Shown: positions 21,701-33,930, counted from the stretch's first letter. The stretch is 64,000 bases of DNA from Eonycteris spelaea (GCA_003508835.1 PUFA01000224.1:1984001-2048000); one strand, 5' to 3'. The notes: generated by a model not told the origin, from the sequence alone. Translations and numbers: made by a program.

Positions 21701-23827
21701 CTGCCCCCAGCAAATGCCTACGGAGTGAGGACAAACCTGTTTCATCGGGCAGGTCTCATGAATGAAAACTACTGTCATGTGACCGAATTCCCCAGTGCCC
21801 CCAAAGAATTCTGCTGCAACAGGCATGCTACCTTCTCTACGCCCATCCCTATCTCCAAGAATAAGGGGGGGAAAGGCAGCGTGCTCTGACAGCCTTACGT
21901 AAGAGTCCCCATCTCGCTAGCTGGTGGCAGCTGATTTATAACACGCCATAAATAGCTCCTGTCCCGCCGAGAGAGAGAGCCCAGGCGGGGAGGCTGGGCC
22001 GCGGGCCTTCTTTACAGCCTGCCTCGCCTCCTTCTCCCACCACGGAACCTGTCCCAGCCTTCCAGCACAAAGCGAGCTCAGTGAGACCAGCTGGCCCAGG
22101 CCTAGCGCAGACATGTGTCCCCTGAGAGACCCCAAAAGTTGGGCCAAAACATTCAAAGCTAGGCGGTCAGTCCCTGAGAGACAGCACTCTCAGGCCGGCC
22201 TAGACGGTGATTAGGGACATTACCCCACCGGGGGTCACTAGCACACCAGGCCGACAGGCAGGACGGAGGTGGTCCTCGGCACGGCATCCTGACGGTGTGC
22301 TCCCTGCCCCACTTCCAGCCCCGATCGGAATCTCTGACACTGCAGCACGGGTCCCTTCATGTTCCCCGGAGTTCTGGAGGCAGGCCAAAGCCGGGGAGGG
22401 TGGCATGAGTGGCAACCCCGCCCCAAGTCCCCGTGGGGTGGCTTGTTAGAAACCTCTGAGATGCCAGGCTGGGAAGCCATTGTTCGGAAGAGGAAAGCGT
22501 TCCCTGGGAAGAGCCAGATGTCCTCAATGAGGGATCCCTGCAGCCCCACTGCATGCGTCATCACTGTGAAGGGCCACGGGGTCTCTGGGGAGCAAAGATG
22601 GGGAGAAAGGCAGCTGAGGTCCATCGGAAGGCAAGCACATGAGGCCTCTCCTGCCCTCCAACGCGCAGGCCTGAATCAGCAATAAACCTTGGCCAGTTGA
22701 GAACAGCGGCTGCCAGCTGTCACACTCTAGGACCAGGTGATATAACGAATGGCCAGAGTGAGAAAGGGGCGCAGGAACGTGGGACAAGGGTGGGAGAGGA
22801 AGTGAGGGGAAGAAAACAGTTCTCTGTCCGTGACCCTGCAGCAGGGCCTGGCTTTTACTGCACCACTCACTGGGAAGAGTTTGGGTTTTAAAAATCATGG
22901 TGACTCCAACAAGGCACGAATGGCTCCCAGGAACTGCACAGTGACCCTGCGCCTGGCCAGACCTGGGTGCGTTACCCCGGAAATGCTAACCCCAAGCTCA
23001 GAGCAGCCTGCCAGATGCATCGTAACCCTCCTGGAGTTGCCGATGGGAAGACGTGCTTGAAGTGTCTCATCCACACTGTCCAAGAATCCAGAGATGAGGC
23101 TGGTGTGGAACTCAAGCCTGTAACACCACAGTACACGGCAAACACACCAACGTGTGTCAGGTAAACACCAACTTAGTTCATTGTACCCTTCTCTTAGCAC
23201 TTACGTAGATTGAAGTTTTTCAGAAGAAGTTGGGGCATAAAAAGAACAATACTACTGAAAAAAATAAGTTTTTAAGATTATAAGATAATGTTGATTTCAC
23301 GACAACTGCATTCCAAGAAATCATGAAGACCGTTTCGCATTGAAAAATGTTAAAAATCCACAGTAAGCATGTCATGTATGAATCTTCATTAAAGAAAATT
23401 CAGCAATAAAAGTTTTCAGGAAAAAAAACCCATGTGAAATCAAAGAAATGAAAATTTAAAAAAGCATGGGAGACTGTCTTGTTATCAAATCGGCAATTTT
23501 TTCTACTTATAACCTTTGCTGCCAACAAGGGTGCAGGTAATGAGCTCACTGGTGGCCAGAGGCATGCAACAAAAGCAACTCCACTTGTACAGTTATTTCC
23601 TTAAAAAAAAAAAATCCTAACTGTGTACACACATTACCTCTTCTCAGCATCGCATAACAGAGAAAACCTGCAAAACGAATATGTCTAATAATGTGGATTG
23701 CAATTCAATACAGCGTAATTCATTCGCATCACAGATCTGTATACTTCTCGCCACAGCACCATCCTAATAACACTGCAGAGGAACACACGGTGGACAAGAG
23801 GAGATGCTTGGAACAGACAGAGAGGGA
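21701..23827. other. Unique sequence, no gene recognised
   Basis: GC-rich to about 23160, then AT-rich. A 108-codon plus frame at 22359-22685 is followed at once by AATAAA (22681 onward). An opposing 128-codon minus frame overlaps it and no upstream exon is evident, so I do not call it. Nothing else is seen. Confidence 0.4.
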
Positions 23828-23863
23828 GCTGAGTCCTCAGTGCCCGGAACACAATAAAATCTC
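23828..23863 (+). repeat. 36-bp direct repeat, copy 1
   Basis: This stretch, ending in 'ggaacacaataaaatctc', recurs at 24604-24639 with two mismatches in 36. It contains AATAAA. The match stops sharply on both sides. It may be a shared L2 tail, but both copies carry the same shortened form. Confidence 0.85.
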
Positions 23864-24073
23864 TTTGTAGATCACAAAACGGTATGGAATATGGTGTCTC
23901 CGTTTTAATAAAAAATGAAACACATACAAATAGAAGCTATTTCCAGCAGACTTTCCTCTTCACAGGCACCCCATCCCCACACCCTATCCCCCCACACACA
24001 GCTACACCCGACAATCCTGTCACTACTGGTCCTTACCAGGTCCCAGGCTGTCCCCCAACACAGCGATCCAGCC

Positions 24074-24090
24074 CTCGCCCCCTAGTGGTG
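24074..24090 (-). promoter_or_regulatory. Strong CTCF-like motif, minus orientation
   Basis: On the minus strand the sequence reads CACCACTAGGGGGCGAG, containing CCACTAGGGGGCG, a near-ideal CTCF core. Its direction is opposite to the motif at 349-365, so the two face each other across about 24 kb. The sequence shows affinity potential only. Confidence 0.6.
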
Positions 24091-24239
24091 GGTGAGCTGC
24101 AGTACCCCACTGCACCATCCTACCCGCCCACACGTTTACTCAGCGGGGGATATGAGCGCACTTCCTCCAGGCAGAAATGCATTTCCGGAAGCACTTCCCC
24201 TACAAGCTCATGTCCCCTCTGGGAGCAGAAAGACACAGT

Positions 24240-24425
24240 CAGCATCAGTCACTGTGTGTGATGTTAGGCAAGTTGGTTAACCTCTCTGAGCCTCAGTTTT
24301 TTTCATTTGTAAAATGGGAAGTGATAACGGTACCTAACAGTGTGGGACTGTTGTAAGCATGAAATGCGATAACACACTGCAGGGGGTAAAGCATACTCTA
24401 GAGGTCAATACATGACAGCTCTGCT
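24240..24425 (+). repeat. MIR SINE, sense, well preserved
   Basis: 'gttaggcaagttggttaacctctctgagcctcag', 'catttgtaaaatgggaag' and 'taacggtacctaac' follow in MIR order. The clearest MIR in the window. Confidence 0.9.
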
Positions 24426-24603
24426 CAGACCTCTGAGAGAACTCCCAAGGGAGTTCATCCGTTGAGGAAATGGGGACCTTTTTAACTGCTATTTTCCTGC
24501 AATCAGGCTATACGACAAGTTCAAGCACACATGGTTTATATTTCATGTCTCATACTGTATGGGCAGAACATTAAAGTACTCATTTCTGCATGTTGTGTTC
24601 ACT

Positions 24604-24639
24604 GCTCAGTCCTCAGTGCCCGAAACACAATAAAATCTC
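24604..24639 (+). repeat. 36-bp direct repeat, copy 2
   Basis: Second copy of the unit at 23828-23863, 776 bp away, matching 34 of 36 bases. A MIR and the CTCF-like motif lie between the copies. Confidence 0.85.
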
Positions 24640-26544
24640 GAGTATAGAAAGAATGAAATGACCCTCCTTTTATGCCCAATCCTATCTAACATAACCAACC
24701 CAACTCTTAAATACATCTACACGAGAGGCTAATCGGAATTGGGGTGACCGTAAGGACAATGAATTTCCAATGAGTCATCGGTCATTTAAGGAAATAGAAG
24801 GACATGTTCGAGGAGCTTCCTGAGTGACAGAATCATGGTTGACTTCAGAAATTAACTTGCAAAACCTGAACGCCTGAGAGAGAAAAACAAATCTCACCTA
24901 AGCATCAAAGGAAGACGGGACATTTTTGTTTTCAATTTTTTTTTTTTAAATAAAGATTCATTTCTATTTCCATATCAGCTTCTCAACGTGCAGTCAACTA
25001 CAATGACATCACGGCCTTTGTTTTTGAAAACAGATTCCACAGCTATGGTAACAGAAGTGGTCACTGTATTCTGACTTAACTGTGGGATCAAGTGAGAAGA
25101 AATGTCTCTCAGTTCAGACACAGCTATTGAGCTGTGTTCTTTTCAATAAAATGTGTTAATAGATTAACCCTTAAATTCCTGATTCTCTAGACAAATTGCA
25201 CCCCATAAAAGTTCCTTCAGCTAACGATTCATACTTCAGGCACAAGGATAAAAAGTATCCTGTTTCTAATTGTATTAATTCTAAAGAATCTCCCAAGTGG
25301 TAAGCTGGTTTCACTAGGTCCCTTAAAAATCAGATTCTAGACTCAAACCAGCTTGATGGACACAAACAAACAAACAAAAACCTCTACGAAGCACTAATGC
25401 AGGCACCGAGTTAAATAAAGAAAGGAATGAGAAACCATAGCTCAACTGTTATCATCCACTTTAAGTAAATAATCCAAAGCAGATCTCGGGATTACTCAAG
25501 AAGTAGCACAAATAATTAGGAATGTATGGTATTGAGGGGAGAAGCCAAACGTCTCTGAATATCTTAAGAAGCAGTAGGGTCAGAGACCAGAGCCACTGAG
25601 AGGCTGAAGGGAGCGCATTTTTTTTCCTTTAAAAAGGCACTCAATTAGTCTTTCTCCCTGAAATTAACAGGGCCGTTACTAGGGAACTGGTCAAAACAGC
25701 TGTGTATACACTGAATAAATACTGATAGCTGGGCCTTTAGTCACACAGTTCATGAACAGCAAAACCTACTTGGGGTGAGTGGGCAATGAACAGCACAGTG
25801 GAGAAAGAAGATAACAAGACCGGAGGAAACACACCCGCTAGGAACCGGATGGCTAGGGGACCGGGAGAGCCATCACCCCCGAGGGGGCCAACAGCAAGAG
25901 TCCCACAGAGGAAGCGCTTCTGCACTGTACATGGCTTTGCTAAGGGGAACCAACACCCACATGCAGCTTTCCCAAGCTAGGCTCTCTCTTTCTCCCCCCA
26001 CTGATTACTCTTCTGGTACAGAGCAAGCAGCGCCTCTCAGCTTTTGTGGGTCCAACACATCTCAAAGCTTCCTTTTCACAACAGAAAGTTTAACATCAGG
26101 CCCAACTAAGACAGCGTGCTCACGGCTTCAAAACTACGCCACCTGCGTGGCCTCCGGAGCACTGATGGGTCACATTTTAACGAACTGTTACGCTTGGCCT
26201 ATGCTGTGTTTTTTTAAGTTTTGAATTAACTGCCAAGTCTTAACAATTCAAAGTTTTCACATAAAAAAAAAAATCTGAAGCTCTTCGCCTCCCTGGACAA
26301 ATCTGGAGATCTGGCAATATCCGGCTCACATTCCTGAGATGCTGCTGAGAAGGAACACTTGGTCAGGAGCTTGAAGGCGGCGGCGCTCCAATTTGCCACA
26401 GTCCCCACCACTCCCTAGTACCTGACACCCAGCGAGTCTCATCCCTTTGTGTTACCTGCCTGGACTCTATTAGCATGTTCTATAGAAACAAAGCAAAGCT
26501 CTGAAATAGCTTGGCTTCCACTAATACAGAACGATTCCGATCCT
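24640..26544. other. Unique, AT-rich DNA, no gene
   Basis: No exon, RNA gene or clear repeat family is recognised. 26220-26470 has a repeat-like feel but I cannot name it. Short A and T runs occur at about 24938 and 26263. Confidence 0.4.
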
Positions 26545-26598
26545 GCACACACGCATGCACATACACACACACACACTCTCACACACATACACACATCA
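26545..26598. repeat. Interrupted (CA)n microsatellite
   Basis: CA units interrupted by TG, TC and TA. Confidence 0.9.
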
Positions 26599-27690
26599 TG
26601 GGACCTATTCCAGGAATGTAAAGATGGTTCAACATTTAAAGATTAATATAATCCAACATTTTACTAGATATAAGGAGAAAATCATGATTACCTCAAAAAA
26701 CACTAAAAGATTAGACTAAAATCCAACAACTTATTCCTAGTAAAAACAAACACTCCATAAAATAGGAATTGATGGATACTGCTTTAACCTAAACACACAC
26801 ACCACACAGTCATAAAGCCAACACCTTATGCCATAGGGAAACACCGGCAGCATTCTCAATAAAGTTAGGAAGAGGTCAGATACCCACTATCTCCACTCCT
26901 ATGTAACAAGGTGTTGGCGGTATCAGCTGATAGAATTAGACGAAAGAAAACAATTTGTGGCATAAGAATGGGAAAAGAAGTAAAATTACCTTTGCTGATG
27001 ATACGATCATATATCTGGAAAAACTAATTCAAATGATAAAGGAACTCAAGAAAGCAGCAGAATGTATTAGCCCAACAATCAACGGTCTTCACATTCATGA
27101 ACAATAACCAGTTAGAAGATATAATGGAAGATAAAATTCCATTTATAAAAAGCAAAAAGAAAAAAGCTAAAAAAAAAAAACAAGAAAAAAAGGAATAAAA
27201 AATAGAAAAAAAATCCATATATGACAGCCAAATAAAATACTCAGAAATAAACATAACAAGAAATATGAGAAATAGGGAAACATTTGAAAGATCATACAGT
27301 GATTCAACATGACATGATTTGTAAGAGTAAAATATTAGAAGCAACCTAGTTAATGAGTCTGTTCCACTAAACAGCTGGAATACTATATGGCAATTATGTA
27401 TACAGATCTCCATAAACTGACTATGAAACAGTCTCTGTAATAGTCTGCTAAGGGCGAAAAGAAAGGTATAAAAAGCCTACTACTTTTCATACAGGAAGTA
27501 AGGGGAGATAAAATATTCACAGGTAAGTAGCTGCTTACATGGGATGAACTAACAAATGGAAATTGATTACCTTTGGGGTGGGCAGAAAAAGGGTGAAAGA
27601 ATTTAAGAAGGTAATGAGCCGTCTCTGGGTACACCTTCTTCCACCCTTTGGACTTTGGATCATGTCATGTTTTACATAATCTAAAAATTA
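26599..27690 (+). mobile_element. L1 fragment with ORF2 reverse-transcriptase relic
   Basis: L1 ORF2-derived sequence running into a 3' end. The reverse-transcriptase catalytic motif is still legible as TFADD at 26988-27002, followed by ILE-ILE-TYR-LEU-GLU codons. Upstream, 'ggttcaacatttaaagattaatataatccaac' is the usual L1 context before the active site. Stops and frameshifts break the frame and an internal part is missing before the 3' end at about 27690. The element cannot encode a working protein. Confidence 0.8.
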
Positions 27691-28844
27691 AATTGCATCG
27701 ATGAAGATGGGGACGCTAACACTGCATGTAAATAGAAAGACACGCACACAATCAATCAGCCTGTAACACTGCACTCAGAAGAAAAGCATTAGAGTCACTT
27801 TGCCCACAGTGCTTTATTCGGTCAACGAGATACAATCTAAGGGCAAAAGGCACTGCAAGAGTAAATCATGAATTCTGTTTAGCAGGTTTGCTGACGGTAG
27901 TGGCATGGGTATAGCCAATTTTAAAAATTTGGGGGGTGCAATGTGTAAATACATTGGTATCGTTTATGACAATATTTGGGGATTATCCGTGTGTTTAGTT
28001 GGAAGGGTAGGGAAGGCATTTTTGGCAGAAGGAACAAGGAAATCCTAAAAAGCTTCAATATGGGTGAGACTTAAGATTCAAGGGATAAAGCTGGAGAGGC
28101 AAGGCAGATGGAGGCTTCTTCACCACACAGCTCCAGGGGTACCACTCACACGGTGATCTGTGTCACTGCACAATGAGATAGCCCTGGCTCCATACCCCAT
28201 GCTAAAGAGAGCTTGGCCTTTATCCAGTACACAAATAACCCCCACGGCAGGCATTCTCTGGGCTGCAATGTTCATCTCAAGATAATCCAGTCAGTTACAC
28301 GAAACCATGGGCTTGGCCATGAGAGAGATTCATGGCCGGGTGGTCAGCAATGCTCAGTACAAACGAGTACCACAGATGCAGATCTGCAGAAAGCACGTTT
28401 CAGAACCTTACTCCCGTACTTCCACAGTTCCGTGACCTGACCCCTAGTATCCAAAGAGAAAATCAGTTCACAAATCATTTACAGAAAAGCTTTTCACTTC
28501 CAGGAAGAAGTGAGCCCAAATATTTTAACTTCAATATTTTAGGAAACATTCTGTAAGCTGCTTGAAACTTACTTCTCTGTAATAAGTTCATAATAAAGTG
28601 ACAATCGTGTTATTCTTGTTAGTCTAGAATCACATGGCAGCTTCCCATTTTCCAGCTGATAACATTTTAGAGTTCTCAGGCATCACATCTGGGTAACTCA
28701 GCAAGTTCAAATATTTGTTTCATACCTTCCCACCCTGACAGGGGACTGACGCGGAATGCACATTGTTGTGACGTGTCACTACCACACAATTCAGAAGGCA
28801 TTTGTGGCATCTCCTCCAGGTCTTATCTCACCTCGGTCTTGGAG
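27691..28844. other. Unique sequence, nothing recognised
   Basis: No gene or clear repeat. A 75-codon plus frame at 28213-28440 lacks support. Confidence 0.4.
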
Positions 28845-29375
28845 CGTACCTGTTGTCGTATATAACAAACCACCCGGACCACAGTTGCTAAAAACGATTT
28901 ACTACCTGTCATAATTCTGTGGAGGTGGCAGAGGCTGAGCGAGGTGGTCCTTCTGCTGTTCTCACTTGGGGTCTCTCAGGAAGTTTTATCAGAGGGTAGC
29001 AGGGGCCAGAGCATCTAAAATGGGCTCACACGTCTAGCTCCTCGGCAGCAGGGGCTAGAAGACTGGACCCTCCCTCTCAAGTGAAAACATGTTGTTTCCA
29101 CGGGACTGCTCAGACTCCTCATATGACCGCCGGACCCCAAGAAGCGGTGTTTAAAGCATCAGGCAGAAATGGCAGAACTCTTTAAACTCGGTCTTGAAAG
29201 GTACACAGTGTCACCTCCGCCACAATCTACCGGTAAAAATAAGTCACGAGGCCAGCCCAGATTCAAGGGGAATAGAGACGCCACCTCCCCACAGGAGTGT
29301 GGCATGCATATGTGGCCCATGGAGTGGCCGGACAGTACCAGGCTCCTTGGACAAAAAAGCACAGCTGTGTTGTCC
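28845..29375 (-). repeat. Ancient mammalian LTR-like repeat, antisense
   Basis: 'cctgttgtcgtatataacaaaccaccc', 'gataattctgtggagg'-like text and 'aaataagtcacgaggccagcccagattcaagggg' occur in the order of a well-known mammalian repeat read in reverse. I suspect a MaLR or related LTR; the name is uncertain. Several small open frames here are shadows. Confidence 0.55.
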
Positions 29376-29485
29376 CTACCTCTGTGTGGTTCACACCTTT
29401 TCTAAAAAGCAAGAACGGGGTCACCAATGCTGTCCTGCAAGAAGGATCTGATAAGAACCTGAATGCTCCTTCGGCTAAGCTCTAG

Positions 29486-29695
29486 CACAGGGGTTGGCAA
29501 ACTTTCCGTAAAGGGCGAGACAGTCAACATTTCAGGTTTTGAGGGCAATATGGTCTCTGTCGAAACTATTCAACCCTGCCCCTGCAGCAGGAAAGAGGCA
29601 AGGATAATATGTAAACGAATGGGTGTGGCTGTGACCCAATAAAACTTTATTTACAACAGGTAGTGGGACAGAGCACCTTGCTAACCCCTAGTCGA
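29486..29695 (+). mobile_element. MER1-type hAT (Charlie) DNA transposon
   Basis: It starts 'caggggttggcaaactttcc', continues 'aaagggcgagacagtcaacatttcagg', 'aacgaatgggtgtggctgtg' and 'ccaataaaactttatttacaa', and ends 'cttgctaacccctag' as the inverted terminus. A complete non-autonomous copy. The AATAAA in it is part of the family. Confidence 0.85.
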
Positions 29696-29905
29696 GGACA
29701 AGGAGCACTGGATTTGGGAATGGAAAACCGGGCCTAAAATTTTGAGTTCACTGTACTCAGTACTCGTGTGACTTTGGTTGAGTGTCCTAAACTCTCTGAT
29801 GTTTATCTTCCGCATCTAAAACACAGGGATAATGTCATTCAGGTCCCAAGGTGGTTGTAGGCTGTGACACACGTGAAAGGGCACTGCACACATTCCCCTA
29901 GTGAA
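29696..29905 (+). repeat. MIR SINE, sense
   Basis: 'gtgtgactttggttgagtgtcctaaactctctgatg', 'cgcatctaaaacacagggataatg' and 'gtgaaagggcactgcacac' follow the MIR order. It directly follows the hAT element. Confidence 0.7.
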
Positions 29906-30647
29906 AAAAACATGGCTTAGCTCTTGCCCGAGGGGCCTGGAGAACAGCTTCTCCGGTCACTGAGAAATGAAGCTGAGGTGGAGAGAAGGGGCTGGCCTGC
30001 TCTGCTCTCCAAGGAAATGGACCTTTGCTGATGAAAAATTCTGTTTCGCGGCAGACTGAACGGTCTCTGTTAAAGACCTGGCACCGTTTCGCTCTTTCTC
30101 GATGACAAAACATCTTCTTTTAAGGCAAACGGACAGCATTGACGCGACTGGCATTCTGCAGACGAGTAAGGTACATGGTCAGGGACAAGAAAAAGGATTC
30201 CAAAATAAACGAGCCTCGGAAGTGCTATTGCTCACATGTGGAGTCTGTTCAGAGGGACAGCATACTGGATTTAAGCTGGTTTGGGAGCCTCCAAAAGGTT
30301 AAAAACAGAAGTCTCTCAGAAAAGTTGTTTTTGTTTTTTTTGTTTTTGTTTTTGTTTTAATGCTGAAAGCATAATCAGGATTTTTTAACACGGAAGTGCA
30401 TGCATTATTTTTCTAAAATAGTCTTTTATAAAAAAAATATATTCAGAAAAAAGTTTTTTTAAGTCTATACTTAGCCAAAAGGAATTAAAAGCATTAAACG
30501 TATTTTGTTTGCATCTCTGCTAACAGGGAAGCCCTTTATACTACAATACCGAGAGTCCACTAAGGGTAAATAAATAAATAATAACAGGCAGCATTTATAA
30601 CAGGAAAGTGGATATAGTAGAAGCTGAGTGACTTACTTGCCCACTAT
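29906..30647. other. Unique sequence, no gene recognised
   Basis: Includes a (GTTTTT)n-like tract at about 30325-30357 and A-rich DNA after it. Nothing else is recognised. Confidence 0.4.
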
Positions 30648-30827
30648 CTAAATCTTGTCCGTGCTAGGATTTTCCTGCCGCACAGAGCTGAGCAGGGTCT
30701 TGGACATGACATCTACTTGTGATTTCAGTGTCCCCTTCTCCCACAGCTGGGCCACCCTGGCCAGAAACAGCTGTCCCTCAGTCTCCATGAGACAGCTGCA
30801 TTCTGGAGCGATGGCGTCAGCAACATC
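30648..30827 (-). CDS. Candidate terminal coding exon, 59 codons plus stop, unknown
   Basis: On the minus strand a good acceptor (CACCCTTCTAG) ends at 30828, and a phase-0 frame opens at 30827 and runs 59 codons to TAG at 30650-30648. The product looks like real protein. It starts DVADAIAPECSC, then has an amphipathic helix-like stretch (LFLARVAQLWEKG), and ends ENPSTDKI. Codons favour G or C at the third base. The other two frames stop early. A strong donor-like GTAAGT lies at about 30637-30632, only about a dozen bases past the stop, so this could also be an internal exon read as non-coding. I recognise no family. A chance frame remains possible. Confidence 0.35.
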   Translation of the reverse strand, partial: DVADAIAPECSCLMETEGQLFLARVAQLWEKGTLKSQVDVMSKTLLSSVRQENPSTDKI

Positions 30828-30830
30828 CTA

Positions 30831-31402
30831 GAAGGGTGTGGGTTCCCTCCTAAGCCCCAGAGTGACTGCCAAAGACTGTCATCATTTGGATTGCAAGTCC
30901 CCTTCCAAAGCAACCTGGACTACTTCCAGAAAGTACTATTGAATAATGTTAAAATGCAGGCAAATGTCCGGTGGACGGACTGGCTGCTCCTGATTCATAA
31001 ATTGAATAAATTGGTATATACTGTTGGTCTCCTGATTCAGAAATCAGATGGGAAAGAAGTGAGATGACTTAGCAGTAGGAGGAGCAAAAGTGAACATTCC
31101 CAAATACACTTGTATTTGTACTTGAGCAGAATGGAATTCTCACATGATAGCCGGGAGGTCTATATTAAGTATCTCAGGCCAATCTTCTACTAAATAAAGT
31201 TCAAGTGGCATTGAGTTCACATGATACTCAGAGTTCTCCAGACAGCTGATTGTTCTCCCCATATCTCTAGCTTTGGAACGTGAGCTTCAAAGTAGCTCCT
31301 TGCCTGCTTTCGCCATGGCCAGAGTCCATTCTGTACCTGGGAGGTGTGAGTGTGAGCTACCAAAGGCCGATAGGTAACAGAGCTGCCTCTCCCACGCTGT
31401 GT
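30831..31402. other. Unique sequence, nothing recognised
   Basis: No repeat or gene is recognised. Confidence 0.4.
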
Positions 31403-31440
31403 GCGTGTGTGTGTGTGTGTAAGTACACACACACCCACAC
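31403..31440. repeat. (GT)n followed by (AC)n
   Basis: A GT run is followed at once by a CA run, giving an imperfect inverted dinucleotide repeat that could fold as a short hairpin. Confidence 0.9.
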
Positions 31441-32079
31441 TTAAGGTTGATGGTCACGGGACAGGAACATGAGGGGAAGCTGGGTCAAGGGTGTATGGGA
31501 ACTCTCTGTGTTCTCATCGCAACTTTTCTGCAGATCTAAAATTATGCCCTAATGAGTTTTTTAAGAACAACTTTCGGTTAACTTCCAGTCCTGAAGCACA
31601 TGATCCTAGTTTTCAGAGGGCCTTTTTCTCTAGCTCAGTAAAGCCCTCAGAAGATCACTTTGTTTAGCCCTGAAGGGAAGATGATAAGATCTTCGACGGT
31701 GGGCAAAACGCACCTGACCAACACTGTGTGATGTGCAATGTTAAGATTAAGGCTGTTTCCCCCGTGACAGCCTGCAACTATAAACCAGGGAGAGGGCCAC
31801 GTGAAGCCATTGCCGGGGAACGGGCAGCGGCCACTCCTCATGGTTCTCTGTCATCTGAATTGTCAATGCTACCCTATCCCCACACGCCCAAATCGAAAGG
31901 GACAACGAACACTGAATATGGTCCTCTGGGTACCCTTTACATTTTAAGTACACCTAAAATAACATTGATGTCGTTTTCACAGAGTGGCCTATTCAATATT
32001 TGAACAGATATTCAAAAGAAGTAATTAAACGCAGGCCTCCCTGTCCCTCAAAACTGTGGGTCTTTGCATCTGTTCCCTC
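31441..32079. other. Unique sequence, nothing recognised
   Basis: Overlapping frames of 64-91 codons at 31647-32003 on both strands are unsupported. Confidence 0.4.
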
Positions 32080-32345
32080 TACCCACTCTCTCCTCCCCAG
32101 GTATCCTCATGACCTTTTCTCTCATCTTTTCCCCAGGTGTTATTGACACATCAACCCCTCAGTGAGCCCTTTTCTGACCACGCTGTTAAAACCACACCTT
32201 TCCCAACACTCAGTCTCTCCTTCCTTTCTGACTTTCTTCCTTAAAAGCCATTCCTTTGAAACAGTATAATTTTCCATTTGTTCAGTGTCCATTTCCCCCC
32301 AAGTAGACATTAAGCTCCATGTGGGTGTTTGTTTTGTTCACTGCT
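32080..32345 (+). mobile_element. L2 LINE 3' region
   Basis: 'agtgagcccttttctgaccacgctgttaaa', 'ccaagtagacattaagctccatgtggg' and 'tgttttgttcactgctatggg' match the L2 3' end in sense orientation. It is cut off where the L1 begins at 32346, so the L1 probably inserted into it. Confidence 0.75.
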
Positions 32346-33930
32346 ATGGGAATTTTTTTAAACCCTCTACAGAGAGACAGTCCATGTTCATTAATAGGGA
32401 GACTCAATACTGGCAAGATGTCAATTCTTCCCAACTTGACCTATCGATTCAATGCAACCTCAATCAAAATCCCAGCAAGTTATTTTGTGGAAATTGACAA
32501 ACAAATTCTAAGAGTTATATGAAGAGACGAAAGACCCCAGAAGAGCCAACACAGTACTGATGGAGAACAAGAGAGTTGGAGGACAGATGCTACCCGACTC
32601 AAGACTTATTATAAAGCTACGGTTATCAAGACAATGTTGTATTGGCAAAAGAATAGACAAATCGATCGATGGAGCAGAATAAAGAGCCTAGATGTAGACC
32701 CCCATAAATATCGTCAACTGACCTCTGACAAAAGAGCAAAGGCAATGCAACAGAGCTAAGAGAGTCTCTGCAACAAATGGGGAGGGAACTGGACATCCAC
32801 ACGCAAAATGAATCTGGACGCAGACCTCGCACCCTTCACAAAAATCACCTCAAAATGGATCATGACTGCACAATGCGAAACTGTAGAACTCCTGAAGGAT
32901 AACACAGGAGAAACGCTAGATGACCTTGGCTGTGGCGTTGAGATTTGACATACAAGACCAAAGACATGACCCATCAAAAAAAAAAAAAATTGATGAGCTG
33001 GAACTTCATTAAAATTAAAAACGTCTCCTCTGCAAAAGATAACGTCAAGAGAATGAGAAGACAAGGCACAGACTCGAAATATTTGCACAAGGCACACTTG
33101 ATGAAGGACGGTTATTCAACATATACGCAGAACTCTCAAAACTCAACAAGAAAACCACCTAATTAAAAAATGGGCCAAAGGCCTGAACAGACATCTTCCC
33201 AAAGACATCTCCCATACAGATGGCAATTAAGCACATGAAAAGGTGCTCAAAATCATATATTATCAAGGAAATGCAAATTAAAACAACTATGAGATACTAC
33301 TACACCTATTACAATGGCCAAATCCAGAACACTGACACCACCAAATGCTGGTGAAGGTGTGGAGCAACAGGAACGCTCATCCATCCCCAGTGGGAATGGA
33401 GTACGGCACAGCCACTTTGGAAGACAGTTTGGCAGTTTCTTGCAAAGCTGGGTACATTTTTACCATAGGATCCAGCAATCACACTCCTTGGTATTTACCC
33501 AAAGGAGTTCAAAACTTACATCCATACAAAACCTACACACACATGTTTATAGCAGCTTTATTCAGAATTGTCAGCTTGGAAGTAACCAAGATGCTCTTCT
33601 GTAGATGAATGGATAAACTGTAGTACATCCAGACAATGGAGTATTATTAACCCTAAAAGAAACAAGCTATCAAGCATGGAAAAAAAACACCCACGGAGAA
33701 ACCTTAAATGCATGTTTAAGATTGAACACGAAGGTAAACTGTGCACTTTGGGTGATAATGATGTGTCAATATAGGTTTCTCATTTATAACAAATGTGCCA
33801 CTCTGGTGGGGGTTGCTGATCATGGGGGAGGCTATAAGCTTGTGTGGGTACAAAGAGTCTGTGGGAAATGTACGCACTTTCAATTCAATTTTGCTGTAAA
33901 CCTAAAACTGCTCTAAAAATGGTCTTTTAA
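32346..33930 (+). mobile_element. L1 3' fragment (end of ORF2 plus 3' UTR)
   Basis: Starts in the last third of ORF2: 'tcttcccaacttgacctatcgattcaatgcaacc', then 'ctacggttatcaagacaatg' and 'aaaatggatcatgactgcac'. It continues through 'attaaaaaatgggccaaaggcctgaacagac' to a 3' UTR ending near 'gtaaacctaaaactgctctaaaaa'. Frameshifts and an A12 run disrupt the frame. Open frames of 60-110 codons on both strands are L1 shadows. Its 5' truncation is typical of L1. Confidence 0.9.

Noticed and set aside
22359..22685. 108-codon plus frame followed directly by AATAAA
   Set aside because: The adjacency is suggestive, but a longer minus-strand frame overlaps, no upstream exon or family is visible, and AATAAA is common by chance.
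23884..24261. 125-codon plus-strand open frame
   Set aside because: It is Pro/Thr-rich low-complexity sequence crossing a CTCF-like motif and running into a MIR, with no splice support.
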